This document shows positions 15,658 through 24,284 of a DNA stretch of 28,807 nt, piece by piece. The first letter of the stretch is position 1. Every line of letters starts with the position of its first letter. The notes under the pieces are model-generated. The model was not told the DNA's origin. It saw only the letters and a program-made list of their open reading frames with translations, and searched no databases. The position numbers and the translations under genes were made by a program. Source of the stretch: UBA1783 sp964449115. Lineage in GTDB: Bacteria; Bacillota_I; Bacilli_A; Erysipelotrichales; Erysipelotrichaceae. The stretch spans positions 1 through 28,807 of the forward strand of contig CAYUXW010000022.1 of assembly GCA_964449115.1 (NCBI GenBank), given 5' to 3'.

Positions 15658-18009
15658 TTATCTCTGCCTCCTGCCATACTCAATACGACAACTTAAGCAG
15701 AAGTTAACTACTTCTCTTGAAATGTTGTCCATCATTGTTTCAAACATTTCATATCCTTCCTGAGTATAAGCTTTCAGTGGATTATCCTGAGCATAAGAAC
15801 GCAAATGAATTCCATCCCTTAGCTTACTCATCAGGTCAATATGGTCAATCCATTTGGCATCAATAATCTTCAAAACGATTACTTTTTCCAGTTTAATCAT
15901 TTCATCTCTGATTTCTTCAATTTTGTTTTCATAGTTTTCCCAAATAGCATCAAATGAAGCTTTTCTGATATCTTCAACATCGCTCAGGGAAGCTAAGACA
16001 CTGGCTAAATTAGTTTTGGTACTGCTCACTTTATCTATTGCTGAAGCTAAATCTTCTTTATTTACTGTTGGTGTTCTCTGTGAGAAATCGGTATACTTAG
16101 CTGTTAAATCATCTGCATATCTTTGAAACATTGCTTCAATAACTGAATGAACATCGTCATTTTCCAGGATTTCATTTCTTTGAGCATACATTGTTTCTCT
16201 CTGCTGTCTTAAAACATCATCGTATTCAAGTAAAGTTTTACGGATATCAAAGTTCATACCTTCAACTCTCTTTTGAGCTGATTCAATTGCTTTAGTGACA
16301 ACCTTTGATTCAATTGGAATATCACCCAGCTGATCAAACATTCCACTGATTCTTTCACTACCGAAACGAACCATTAATTCATCTTCCAATGATACGAAGA
16401 ATTTAGAACATCCAGGGTCTCCCTGTCTACCACTACGACCACGCAGCTGATTATCAATACGTCTTGATTCATGTCTTTCCGAACCTAAAACCGCTAAACC
16501 GCCAAGTTCAACAACTCCAGGGCCTAACTTGATGTCTGTTCCACGACCTGCCATGTTTGTCGCAATAGTTACTGAGCCCCTTAAACCAGCTTTAGCAATA
16601 ATATCTGCTTCTCGCTTATGGTTTTTAGCATTCAATACTTCATGTCTGATTCTTCTTTGTTTAAACATCTTACTTAAAAACTCAGAAACATCAACAGAAA
16701 TAGTACCGACCAGTATTGGCTGACCGTTAGCATTTCTTTCCATAACCTCTTGAGTCAGGGCTTCATATTTGGCCTTTTTAGTTCCATAAACAGCATCTGG
16801 ATAGTCAACTCTCACTATTTCTCTATTAGTTGGAATTTCAAAAACTCTCATATTGTAAATTGAAAGGAACTCTTCTTCTTCCGTTTTAGCTGTACCAGTC
16901 ATACCACATAACTTATTGTATAATCTAAAAAAGTTCTGATAGGTGATGGTAGCTAAAGTTGAAGTTTCTCTTTTGATTGGAACGTTTTCTTTAGCTTCAA
17001 TCGCCTGATGTAAACCATCAGAGAAAACTCTACCTTCCATAATACGTCCGGTAAATTCATCTACGATATGAACCTGGCGATCTCTAACTAAATATTCTAC
17101 TTCATTACTCATAGTATAGTTAGCTTTTAAAGCCTGGTTGATATGATGAACCAGTGCTGTATGTTCAGGATGATACAGGTTTTCAACCTTGAAATTACTT
17201 TCTGCTTTTTCAACACCTTCTTCAGTCAGCATAATACTTTTTGACTGAATATCAATCGTATAATCTTCATCCTCGACTAATCTTTTAACAAACCTGTCAG
17301 CTTGAAGATACAAGTTGGCAGTATCTTTTTTACCACCAGAAATAATCAGTGGTGTTCTTGATTCATCAATCAAAATTGAGTCAACCTCGTCTACTAAAGC
17401 CATATTCAAATTTCTTAAAACTCGATCTTCTACTTTAGTGACCATATTATCTCTCAGGTAATCAAAACCTAATTCACTATTAGTTGTATAGGTAATATCA
17501 CAGCTGTATGCTGCTTTTTTCTGTGACTGGTTTAACCCATGTCTATTTAAACCAACTGTCAAACCTAAGAATCGATGAATCTGTCCCATCCATTGTGAGT
17601 CTCTTTCAGCCAGGTATTCATTGACAGTAACCACATGAACACCTTCTCCAGTTAAAGCATTTAGATAAACTGGAAAAATACTGGTTAAGGTTTTACCTTC
17701 ACCTGTCTTCATTTCCGCAATATCACCCTGGTGTAAAACCACACCACCCATTAGCTGGACTCTGTAGGCGTATTCACCGATAACTCTTTTTGCGGCTTCT
17801 CTGACTGTTGCGTAAGCTTCTGGCAAAATATCGTCCAATGTTTCGCCATTAGCTAATCTTTCCTTAAATTTTGTTGTATTTTCTTTCAGCTGCTCATCAG
17901 ATAAAGATGCCATATAGTCAGCCAATTCCTCGATTGGTTCTACTTTCTTTTCTAATTCAGCTGTTGCTCTTTTACCAAGATTAAATAGTCTGCTGATAAA
18001 ATTTGACAT
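15658..18009 (-). CDS. secA: Preprotein translocase ATPase SecA
   Basis: Motor ATPase that drives unfolded preproteins through the SecYEG channel at the cytoplasmic membrane. Walker A MKTGEGKT is at 100-107, the DEAD-type DEVD at 206-209, and the helicase motif GRSGRQGDPG lies near residue 520. It is 783 aa, shorter than B. subtilis SecA (841 aa), because it ends right after the helical scaffold with YGRRQR and lacks the C-terminal zinc/SecB-binding tail; many Bacillota SecAs do the same, so it is not damaged. A TAGGAGGT ribosome site precedes the ATG. It forms a two-gene operon with prfB, the same order as in Bacillus. Confidence 0.97.
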   Translation of the reverse strand: MSNFISRLFNLGKRATAELEKKVEPIEELADYMASLSDEQLKENTTKFKERLANGETLDDILPEAYATVREAAKRVIGEYAYRVQLMGGVVLHQGDIAEMKTGEGKTLTSIFPVYLNALTGEGVHVVTVNEYLAERDSQWMGQIHRFLGLTVGLNRHGLNQSQKKAAYSCDITYTTNSELGFDYLRDNMVTKVEDRVLRNLNMALVDEVDSILIDESRTPLIISGGKKDTANLYLQADRFVKRLVEDEDYTIDIQSKSIMLTEEGVEKAESNFKVENLYHPEHTALVHHINQALKANYTMSNEVEYLVRDRQVHIVDEFTGRIMEGRVFSDGLHQAIEAKENVPIKRETSTLATITYQNFFRLYNKLCGMTGTAKTEEEEFLSIYNMRVFEIPTNREIVRVDYPDAVYGTKKAKYEALTQEVMERNANGQPILVGTISVDVSEFLSKMFKQRRIRHEVLNAKNHKREADIIAKAGLRGSVTIATNMAGRGTDIKLGPGVVELGGLAVLGSERHESRRIDNQLRGRSGRQGDPGCSKFFVSLEDELMVRFGSERISGMFDQLGDIPIESKVVTKAIESAQKRVEGMNFDIRKTLLEYDDVLRQQRETMYAQRNEILENDDVHSVIEAMFQRYADDLTAKYTDFSQRTPTVNKEDLASAIDKVSSTKTNLASVLASLSDVEDIRKASFDAIWENYENKIEEIRDEMIKLEKVIVLKIIDAKWIDHIDLMSKLRDGIHLRSYAQDNPLKAYTQEGYEMFETMMDNISREVVNFCLSCRIEYGRRQR

Positions 18010-18032
18010 TCAACATACCTCCTACCTTATTA

Positions 18033-18041
18033 ATTGTAACA
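18033..18041 (-). promoter_or_regulatory. Extended -10 promoter of secA-prfB
   Basis: Minus-strand TGTTACAAT (TGn plus TACAAT) lies 24 bases before the secA ATG. The -35 is poor. Confidence 0.5.
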
Positions 18042-18066
18042 TATATATTAATCCACAAAGTATGAA

Positions 18067-18089
18067 AAAATAATACTGTTTCTTATTTT
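18067..18089 (-). terminator. Possible weak terminator of comFA-comFC
   Basis: A 7-bp all-A/T stem (AAAATAA with TTATTTT, loop 9) is followed on the minus strand by further T. It is placed just after comFC and before the secA promoter, but is thermodynamically weak. Confidence 0.3.
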
Positions 18090-18093
18090 CTGC

Positions 18094-18750
18094 CTATTTT
18101 CCTAACATTTTTACTATCTTTATCCTTTTATCAGAGATGAAATTAGCGCTGTAACAAATACATAAAACCTTTAGGTCCAGACAATGTGGTCTTATAAGTC
18201 TATAAGCTGCCTTTATACTTGAACCGCTGGTAATCACATCATCAATCAAAAGTATCTTTTTTCCCCTTAATAGTTGTTCGTTTTTTAAATGAAGGTATTT
18301 GCCAATCTGCTCTCTATCTTTAAAACTCAGATGCTTCTGACTGATGTCCTGACTTTTATATAGAACATCAATAACTTCCATCCTTAAAATATCCACCATC
18401 TTTTCCATATGATTAAAGCCTCTTTTCAGGATGCTTTCCTTACTGCTGCACATAACTACCAGAGAATAATCTCGATACTTTTTTCTTAGATGTTTTACAT
18501 ATGGATATAAAAACAAGGGAAACAGAGCTTCATCATTATATTCCTTGTATTGAATTAACAGTTCTCTAATCTTTCCTGTATAGAGATACAATCCCTCTAT
18601 GGTGATTTTATCCAGTTTAAAAATATAGCGATAATCAAAAAGTTCACTTCGACAACTGCCACATAAAACATCATTGACATAAAATAGCTGTCTGATACTG
18701 CCATTTTTTCTGATTCCTTTAAGACATGACAAACAATAACAATCAATCAT
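18094..18750 (-). CDS. comFC: ComFC-type phosphoribosyltransferase-fold competence protein
   Basis: Late competence protein needed for DNA uptake, working with the ComFA motor at the cytoplasmic face of the uptake channel. It has an N-terminal zinc-ribbon pattern C6xxC9...C30xxC33 and a C-terminal PRPP-binding loop KKILLIDDVITSGSS at about 164-178. KRGFNHMEKMVDIL near 109-122 is the conserved KRGFNQxE-type motif. Its 218 aa is typical. The start overlaps the end of comFA by 8 bases, so the two are cotranscribed and coupled. The GntX homologue of Gram-negatives shares this fold, but the neighbour makes ComFC certain. Confidence 0.93.
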   Translation of the reverse strand: MIDCYCLSCLKGIRKNGSIRQLFYVNDVLCGSCRSELFDYRYIFKLDKITIEGLYLYTGKIRELLIQYKEYNDEALFPLFLYPYVKHLRKKYRDYSLVVMCSSKESILKRGFNHMEKMVDILRMEVIDVLYKSQDISQKHLSFKDREQIGKYLHLKNEQLLRGKKILLIDDVITSGSSIKAAYRLIRPHCLDLKVLCICYSANFISDKRIKIVKMLGK

Positions 18751-19843
18751 TATTAGCCCTTTCTAATCTTTTGATACAGCGATCTATTTCTTCCGTTTTT
18801 TTAGTTGCTAGAAAATAACATAAGCCAAAAGGATCATCAACATCTCTGCCCACCCTGCCCGATATCTGAACCAGGGATGCCTCATCAAATACCATATGTT
18901 GAGCAAACATTACTATAACATTAACCCCCTTAATCGTTATTCCTCTTTCCAAAACGGTAGTACAAATACAAAGTTGATACTTGCCAGTTTTAAACTCCTC
19001 AATTATTTCCTCTTTATTGGAAGATTTTGAATTCATATAACAACAGCGATAATATTTTCGCAACAAAAAATATATTAATCTGCTCATCTTGATTGTTGGA
19101 ACAAAGACTAAAAGTTTTTTACCCAGTTTTACTAAATCGTTTATCTTTTTAACCAGAATTAAATACAACACCCACTTAAAGCTGTAAATTGTTTCAGGAA
19201 TAATTAAATCATTTCCCATAGGTCTTTTAGACAGACGCAAATAACTTAATTCTTTATTCATAACTCTTTTCATCAAGTTCTCATCAGGAGTAGCTGTTAA
19301 ATAAACCACCGCCTCTTTATAACTGTTTTCAGCTATCCCCTGCAGAATATCGTTACCCTTATATGGGAACCCATCAGGCTCATCAATTATTAATAAATCA
19401 AAATAATTTCGATAGCGATAGAGCTGATGTGTAGTACAGACAATAAGATCACCATCGACCTTACTGGTATAGCCCTGACAGACAGCTGTTACTTCCAAGT
19501 TTTTAAAAACTTTTTGCAGTCTTTCGGCTATTTCTAAAACAACCTGTCTTCTGCTTATCGCAAATCCTACTTTTTTATTTTGCTTTAAGGCTAAAGAAAT
19601 GCTCTCATAAACTATTTCTGTTTTTCCCGCTCCACAGACTGCTTCTAGTAAAACCGATTTCCCTTGTCCAACCAGCTGTGATAGTTTTTTGGAAACCTCT
19701 TTTTGTTTTTCACTCAATTCAAAAGTAAGAAAATATTCACTATCAACTTCCTTTATCTCATCTGCTAACTCCTGGCTACTGATGAACTTGACACATTTAC
19801 GGCAATATAAACCGCTACTTCCATAATAAAAGAATTGAGGCAA
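18743..19843 (-). CDS. comFA: ComFA-type DEAD-box DNA-uptake ATPase, with uncertain N-terminus
   Basis: Superfamily-2 ATPase thought to pull transforming single-stranded DNA into the cell. Walker A EAVCGAGKT is at 67-75, the DEAD-type box is IIDEPDGFPY (usual form DEVDAFPF), and VYLTATPD and QISGRVGRD are helicase motifs. The first in-frame start is a TTG at 19843 without a ribosome site. The same frame extends upstream to 19876 before a TGA and encodes CSRC (19864-19853), which pairs with C14RKC17 to form the four-Cys zinc finger of the family (C-x2-C-x15-C-x2-C). No ATG, GTG or TTG lies in that upstream part. So either an unusual start codon is used, the start codon was lost, or only half the finger is made. 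comFB is absent. Confidence 0.85.
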   Translation of the reverse strand: MPQFFYYGSSGLYCRKCVKFISSQELADEIKEVDSEYFLTFELSEKQKEVSKKLSQLVGQGKSVLLEAVCGAGKTEIVYESISLALKQNKKVGFAISRRQVVLEIAERLQKVFKNLEVTAVCQGYTSKVDGDLIVCTTHQLYRYRNYFDLLIIDEPDGFPYKGNDILQGIAENSYKEAVVYLTATPDENLMKRVMNKELSYLRLSKRPMGNDLIIPETIYSFKWVLYLILVKKINDLVKLGKKLLVFVPTIKMSRLIYFLLRKYYRCCYMNSKSSNKEEIIEEFKTGKYQLCICTTVLERGITIKGVNVIVMFAQHMVFDEASLVQISGRVGRDVDDPFGLCYFLATKKTEEIDRCIKRLERANND

Positions 19844-19910
19844 ATTATTATTACATCTACTGCACTGCTTACCACCTCAAACAATTATTGTTCTTTTTCC
19901 CTTTTTATCC

Positions 19911-19936
19911 TTAAAAAAGGGTAAGTTAACTTACCC
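19911..19936 (-). terminator. Terminator of the LCP gene
   Basis: Minus-strand GGGTAAG-TTAA-CTTACCC (19919-19936), a perfect 7-bp stem with a 4-nt loop, is followed by TTTTTT. It begins at the LCP stop codon and insulates comFA from it. Confidence 0.9.
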
Positions 19937-21531
19937 TATTCGATTTCCACTATTTGATTATTTAATATTTGAATAATATATTGCTTAGCCTGATATAGTT
20001 CATCATCATCAAGAACAACCATGCTTAATTCAGTACCCATAACATAGCTCTCTAAATAATCTCCATATCCGGTTACAGCATAGGTGATTACCGACCAATC
20101 AGCCATGTCATCCAACTGCATCTGTGCCAGGGCATAAATATCTTTAGTTTCAATGTTGCTGGTAAATTTACCTTCTAAAGATTCCAGCAGTTTTCCAATT
20201 TTAGTAATGATAGAAACTGAACTCATCTTGTTGATAGTTGCTTTTAAGACCAAGGCCTGATGTTGGTTTCTTCCTAAATCGCCAACCATATAGCCATCTT
20301 CTTTAACATAATATCTTTCGCGGCAATAAGCTAAGGTCTCTTCTCCATTTAAGTGTATTACTCCTTTTTCAAAAGCTTTATGATGCCAGGTTGAAGCATC
20401 ATGCTCATTTGAATCGTATATAACACAGTTGGTTTCAAAATAATAAGGATTATTCACATCAATTCCATCAATAGCATTGACAATATCAACCAGTGAAGCA
20501 AAGTTGACTCTTAAATAGTAATTGACGTTAATGCCTAAAACTTCATTTAAAGTATTGATCCAGCAGTTTATACCATCTGAAAGAGTTGTCGCGTGTGTCA
20601 ATTTATCCATCTTGTAATAATTACCATTTAAAGGCACATAACCATCTCTTGGCAAGGTTATCATCAAAATCTGTTTGTTGATTGGATTAACAGCCAAGAC
20701 AATATTGACATCACTTCTAACTCGAGCTGAAGAAGCAATAGAAGAATAATTCCAGTTATCCACTCCTGTTAAAGCCACAATAAATGGTTCTTTGGTGATA
20801 TTGCTGACCGTAGTTGTATCAGTTACTATCGTAATTTTCTGGGTACATTGATATAACATTTTTACTTTACTGTCAAAATCAGAGAAATCATTGTTATCTC
20901 TAACAATATCAATATAGTCCTGATTCAGCATTATTGCATCGACTTCACCAGCATAAAGCTTCTCTACTGCTGAATAAATGTTTTCTAATTCAACAACCTC
21001 AATATCCTGGCCAACAATCTCCTTATTAACTACTTTAATGGCGTAGTTTTGATAATCTAAATCCAGATCCTGCTGAATGCCTACCAGTTTTCCAGCCAAA
21101 TCCTCAATCTCATCAAATCCACTGTCACTTAAGACGTAAACATTGATATTTAAGCTACCCTCTGTAGGAACAGCAACGAACATTCTTTTCAATTTACCTT
21201 GATAAACCGGTATAATAACAATTCCTACAATCATCAGAATTGCTAGAATCGAACATAAAACACTTTGAATGATTTTGATGCCACTTTTAACAGTAGGGAC
21301 TAGGGCTAATATTGCCAAGATTAATAGCGGTAATCCTAAAACAACTCCCAGTAAAACTAAATATTTAATTGGAAGAAATTTAAAACTGGCAATTGTCACA
21401 AATAAAACAACTGCACTTACCAGGCTAATCAAAAATGTTGATAATGATACCTTTTTTATCAGTGCTCTTTTCTTTCTTTTCTTAATAATTTGAGCCCTTT
21501 GTTTTGGCGTCAACTGTCTTTTTTCTGTCAT
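19936..21531 (-). CDS. LCP (LytR-CpsA-Psr) family cell-wall polymer ligase with an extra extracellular domain
   Basis: LCP enzymes attach teichoic acid or capsule polymers from lipid carriers to peptidoglycan outside the membrane. A basic N-terminus precedes three membrane segments (about 28-50, 55-78, 88-110). The LCP domain is at about 249-440, with SD (273-274), LPRDGY (catalytic-region R295), YCRERY (402-407) and DLGRNQHQ (418-425) matching the phosphate-binding Arg/Asp residues of the family. Between membrane and LCP, residues 120-245 form a separate domain resembling a type 2 periplasmic solute-binding protein half (IEDLAGKLVGIQQDLD, YAGEVDAIMLN). This recalls the CpsA/Cps2A layout with an accessory domain. 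It is transcribed alone, divergent from yigZ. Confidence 0.9.
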   Translation of the reverse strand: MTEKRQLTPKQRAQIIKKRKKRALIKKVSLSTFLISLVSAVVLFVTIASFKFLPIKYLVLLGVVLGLPLLILAILALVPTVKSGIKIIQSVLCSILAILMIVGIVIIPVYQGKLKRMFVAVPTEGSLNINVYVLSDSGFDEIEDLAGKLVGIQQDLDLDYQNYAIKVVNKEIVGQDIEVVELENIYSAVEKLYAGEVDAIMLNQDYIDIVRDNNDFSDFDSKVKMLYQCTQKITIVTDTTTVSNITKEPFIVALTGVDNWNYSSIASSARVRSDVNIVLAVNPINKQILMITLPRDGYVPLNGNYYKMDKLTHATTLSDGINCWINTLNEVLGINVNYYLRVNFASLVDIVNAIDGIDVNNPYYFETNCVIYDSNEHDASTWHHKAFEKGVIHLNGEETLAYCRERYYVKEDGYMVGDLGRNQHQALVLKATINKMSSVSIITKIGKLLESLEGKFTSNIETKDIYALAQMQLDDMADWSVITYAVTGYGDYLESYVMGTELSMVVLDDDELYQAKQYIIQILNNQIVEIE

Positions 21532-21551
21532 AAAAAATCCTCTTCCCGCCT

Positions 21552-21560
21552 ATTATATCA
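21552..21560 (-). promoter_or_regulatory. Extended -10 promoter of the LCP gene
   Basis: Minus-strand TGATATAAT, a perfect extended -10, lies 21 bases before the LCP ATG. No good -35 is seen. Confidence 0.55.
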
Positions 21561-21585
21561 CACCTCTAACAAATTAATGTATAAT
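21557..21585 (+). promoter_or_regulatory. Promoter of yigZ
   Basis: ATCACA (21557-21562, four of six matches to TTGACA) and TATAAT (21580-21585) have 17-base spacing. It faces away from and overlaps the LCP promoter, so the two divergent genes may compete for RNA polymerase. Confidence 0.5.
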
Positions 21586-21606
21586 TATATTGAAGGTGGA
21601 GGCAGA

Positions 21607-22197
21607 ATGTTTAACGTTAAGGAAAGAGTAGTCAGTTTGATCGAAGTAAAAAAATCCAAGTTTTATTGTATTCTTTTACCTATTGATGATGATGAAAAAA
21701 TTAAAGATGAACTGATTGAGATTAGAAAAGAATATCCTGGTGCCAGACATTACTGCTATGGGGCAGTAATAGGTGATATAACCAGAAGCAATGATGATGG
21801 TGAACCAGCTTCCACTGCTGGCAGACCCATCCTGGAAACATTGTTAAACCATGACCTTGATAATGTTTTGGCAGTAGTTGTCAGATATTTTGGTGGTACT
21901 TTATTAGGTACAGCCGGACTGATAAGAGCCTATAGCCAGGCAACATCCAAAGCTATAGAAATGGCTACCTTGACAGTACCGACAACGGTTTATAATTATA
22001 AAATTACCGCTGACTACAATCTGATAAGCAATTTGGAATATCTTTTAAGTACTAAAGCCGTTATTACTGAGCGCACCTATTGTGAACAGGTCACCTACTA
22101 TTTCCAAAGTGAAGAAGATATTTCCCAAGAAATAGAAGAAATTACCAGTGGTCAATATACTCTGGAATTTATAAGTGAAGAGATTATTCAAAAATAA
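21607..22197 (+). CDS. yigZ: YigZ/IMPACT family protein (YvyE)
   Basis: Conserved protein of the YigZ/YvyE family, whose N-terminal domain is shared with eukaryotic IMPACT; the bacterial role is thought to involve translation or nucleic acid binding but is not settled. The signature DDGEPASTAGRPI is at about 58-70 and RYFGGTLLGTAGLIRAYSQA at about 94-113; the C-terminal half is the small ferredoxin-like domain. I start it at 21607 (196 aa) because AAGGTGGAGG stands just upstream; the same frame continues 39 codons further back across the promoter and the LCP start, which is not credible as coding. In Bacillus yvyE also lies beside an LCP gene. Confidence 0.93.
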   Translation: MFNVKERVVSLIEVKKSKFYCILLPIDDDEKIKDELIEIRKEYPGARHYCYGAVIGDITRSNDDGEPASTAGRPILETLLNHDLDNVLAVVVRYFGGTLLGTAGLIRAYSQATSKAIEMATLTVPTTVYNYKITADYNLISNLEYLLSTKAVITERTYCEQVTYYFQSEEDISQEIEEITSGQYTLEFISEEIIQK

Positions 22198-22218
22198 TCT
22201 TTTTATTTTCGCAAAACG

Positions 22219-22248
22219 AAAGATGGCTTTTATTCAGCCATCTTTTTT
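22219..22248. terminator. Terminator between convergent yigZ and the aconitase gene
   Basis: AAAGATGGC (22219-22227) pairs with GCCATCTTT (22237-22245), perfect 9 bp, loop 9, with six T on the plus strand. The minus strand has a less regular T-run, so it is strong for yigZ and probably also serves the aconitase gene. Confidence 0.85.
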
Positions 22249-22266
22249 GAATAATATAAATAACAA

Positions 22267-24174
22267 TTATAACTTTCTGTTTCTAATACTGTTTAACAGT
22301 CCGCCATCTCTTATTATTTCTTTTTGTTCATCACTCAAATCATGAGTAACATAATAACTGCTATTCTTTGTTTTATTGAAAACTTCAATTTTGTCACTTA
22401 ATTCAAACAGATTGTTAATAACCAGCTCATCTAATAGATCAATATCTTCATAATCCTTTTCATCAATAAACAACAAAGGCAATATTCCATTGTTAACCAG
22501 GTTCTGCTCATGAATACGGGCAAAAGATTTGGCAATAACGGCTTTAATATTCAAATATAGCGGTGCCAGAGCGGCAACTTCTCTTGAAGAACCCTGACCA
22601 TAGTTTTCTTCTGCAATAATAATTCCGCCATCATGCTTTTTACATCTCTGATAAAAATCTTTGTCCAATTGAGAAAATGTAAACTCAGATATTTTTTCAA
22701 TATTACTTCTAAATGGTAATGCTTTACCTCCTGCCGGACTGATGTGATCAGTAGTAATATTATCTTTTACCTTGATCATTACTTTCTTATTAATATCTTC
22801 TAATGGTTTTCCGGTTGGTACATCCTTAATATTAGGACCTTTAATAACTGGTTTAGTCTTGTCACAGTCAGGTTTTAAAATCATTGAATCATCAATAGTA
22901 AACTTCTCAGGAAGCATAGCCTTTTGATATTTCACTTCTGTAGCATCACTGATATAGCCATTGATTGCTGAAATTGCCGCAGTTTCAGGTGAAACAAGAT
23001 AAACTTCAGCATCCATTGTTCCACTTCTACCATAGAAATTTCTATTAAATGTTCTTAAAGATACTCCTTTACTTCTTGGAGATTGCCCCATTCCAATGCA
23101 AGGGCCACACGCTGCTTCCAACAATCTGGCTCCAGAAGCAATTAAATCAGTCAAGGCACCATTTTCACTGAGCATAGTTAAAACCTGCTTGGAACCAAAT
23201 GAAATTGTTAAAGATACATCAGGGTGAACCTTTTTGCCTTTTAAAATGCTGGCAGCATTACACAAATCCATAAAACTGCTATTGGTACATGAACCTATAC
23301 ATACCTGATCAACCTTTATATGCTTTAAATCTTTGACAATTTTAATATTATCTGGAGAATGAGGAGCTGCACACAATGGTACCAGTGTATCTAAATCAAT
23401 TTCAATCACTTCATCATAGATAGCATTTTCATCAGCACTAAGAGGAATATAGTCCTGACCTCTTCCCTGTTTTTCTAAAAACTCCTTTGTATTTTCATCT
23501 GATGGGAAAATAGAAGTCGTTGCTCCCAGTTCTGCACCCATATTGGTGATGGTACTTCTTTCAGGAACACTTAAGCTCTTGATACCTTCTCCACTATATT
23601 CAAATATCTTCCCTACCCCACCTTTAACAGTTTTGATTTCTAAAAGCTTCAAAATTATATCTTTAGCACTGACACCATTTCTCAATTTACCAGTTAATTT
23701 TACATTAACAACTTCTGGTAATCTGATTGAATAAGGAATTCCTGCCATAGCACAGGCAACATCCAATCCACCCGCACCAAAAGCCAGAGTTCCCATACCA
23801 CCAGCAGTAGGAGTATGTGAATCAGCACCAATAAGTGTCTCTCCAGGAACATCAAATCTTTCCAGTTGCACCTGATGACAGATTCCATTTCCTGCCTTAG
23901 AAAAGTAAACACCATACCTATTGGCGACTGTCTGCAAATATTTATGGTCATCCGCATTCATAAAACCATCCTGCAAGGTATTATGATCAACATAACTCAA
24001 TGATTTGGTAACAACTTTATCAATATTCATCGCTTCAAGTTGCAGATATGTCATGGTACCTGTAGCATCCTGCGTAAGAGTATTATCTATCTTTATTTTT
24101 ACAACATTGCCTGGTTTTAATTCCACAGGTTCAACAAGGTGATTTTCAATAATTTTATAAGCTAGGTTTTTCAT
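22267..24174 (-). CDS. Aconitate hydratase, short (~635 aa) type
   Basis: Converts citrate to isocitrate through a 4Fe-4S cluster. Cluster cysteines are C296 in CIGSCTN and C356/C359 in CGPCIG. Active-site stretches GADSHTPTAGG (117-126) and the C-terminal swivel-domain motif GQGSSREVAALAP are present. The length matches the short aconitases found in Clostridia and Aquifex rather than the ~900-aa AcnA. Homoaconitase or isopropylmalate dehydratase are less likely because catalytic and swivel domains are in one chain and the gene diverges from citrate synthase and isocitrate dehydrogenase. An AAAGAGGAG ribosome site precedes the ATG. Confidence 0.92.
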   Translation of the reverse strand: MKNLAYKIIENHLVEPVELKPGNVVKIKIDNTLTQDATGTMTYLQLEAMNIDKVVTKSLSYVDHNTLQDGFMNADDHKYLQTVANRYGVYFSKAGNGICHQVQLERFDVPGETLIGADSHTPTAGGMGTLAFGAGGLDVACAMAGIPYSIRLPEVVNVKLTGKLRNGVSAKDIILKLLEIKTVKGGVGKIFEYSGEGIKSLSVPERSTITNMGAELGATTSIFPSDENTKEFLEKQGRGQDYIPLSADENAIYDEVIEIDLDTLVPLCAAPHSPDNIKIVKDLKHIKVDQVCIGSCTNSSFMDLCNAASILKGKKVHPDVSLTISFGSKQVLTMLSENGALTDLIASGARLLEAACGPCIGMGQSPRSKGVSLRTFNRNFYGRSGTMDAEVYLVSPETAAISAINGYISDATEVKYQKAMLPEKFTIDDSMILKPDCDKTKPVIKGPNIKDVPTGKPLEDINKKVMIKVKDNITTDHISPAGGKALPFRSNIEKISEFTFSQLDKDFYQRCKKHDGGIIIAEENYGQGSSREVAALAPLYLNIKAVIAKSFARIHEQNLVNNGILPLLFIDEKDYEDIDLLDELVINNLFELSDKIEVFNKTKNSSYYVTHDLSDEQKEIIRDGGLLNSIRNRKL

Positions 24175-24199
24175 AGTAATCTCCTCTTTAATGTAAAAA

Positions 24200-24208
24200 A
24201 TTATACCA
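24200..24208 (-). promoter_or_regulatory. Extended -10 promoter of the aconitase gene
   Basis: Minus-strand TGGTATAAT, a perfect extended -10, lies 26 bases before the ATG. The expected -35 position overlaps a small palindrome, CTTTAA-AAC-TTAAAG (24221-24235), shared with the divergent citrate synthase promoter region. Confidence 0.55.
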
Positions 24209-24237
24209 TATTAATGAGGTCTTTAAAACTTAAAGTA

Positions 24238-24266
24238 TTGCGCAAAAAAATAACTTAGGGTAAACT
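24238..24266 (+). promoter_or_regulatory. Promoter of the citrate synthase-isocitrate dehydrogenase operon
   Basis: TTGCGC (24238-24243) and TAAACT (24261-24266), spacing 17, lie 18 bases ahead of the ATG. Both boxes are imperfect, so an activator may help. Confidence 0.45.
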
Positions 24267-24284
24267 TTCAGTGAGGTACTTACT

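Noticed and set aside
15658..15700. SecA truncated because it lacks the C-terminal zinc-binding tail
   Set aside because: The frame ends cleanly with a normal operon junction to prfB, and many Bacillota SecAs lack this tail.
21490..21606. N-terminal extension of YigZ
   Set aside because: It would run through both divergent promoters and the LCP start; the ATG at 21607 has a strong ribosome site.
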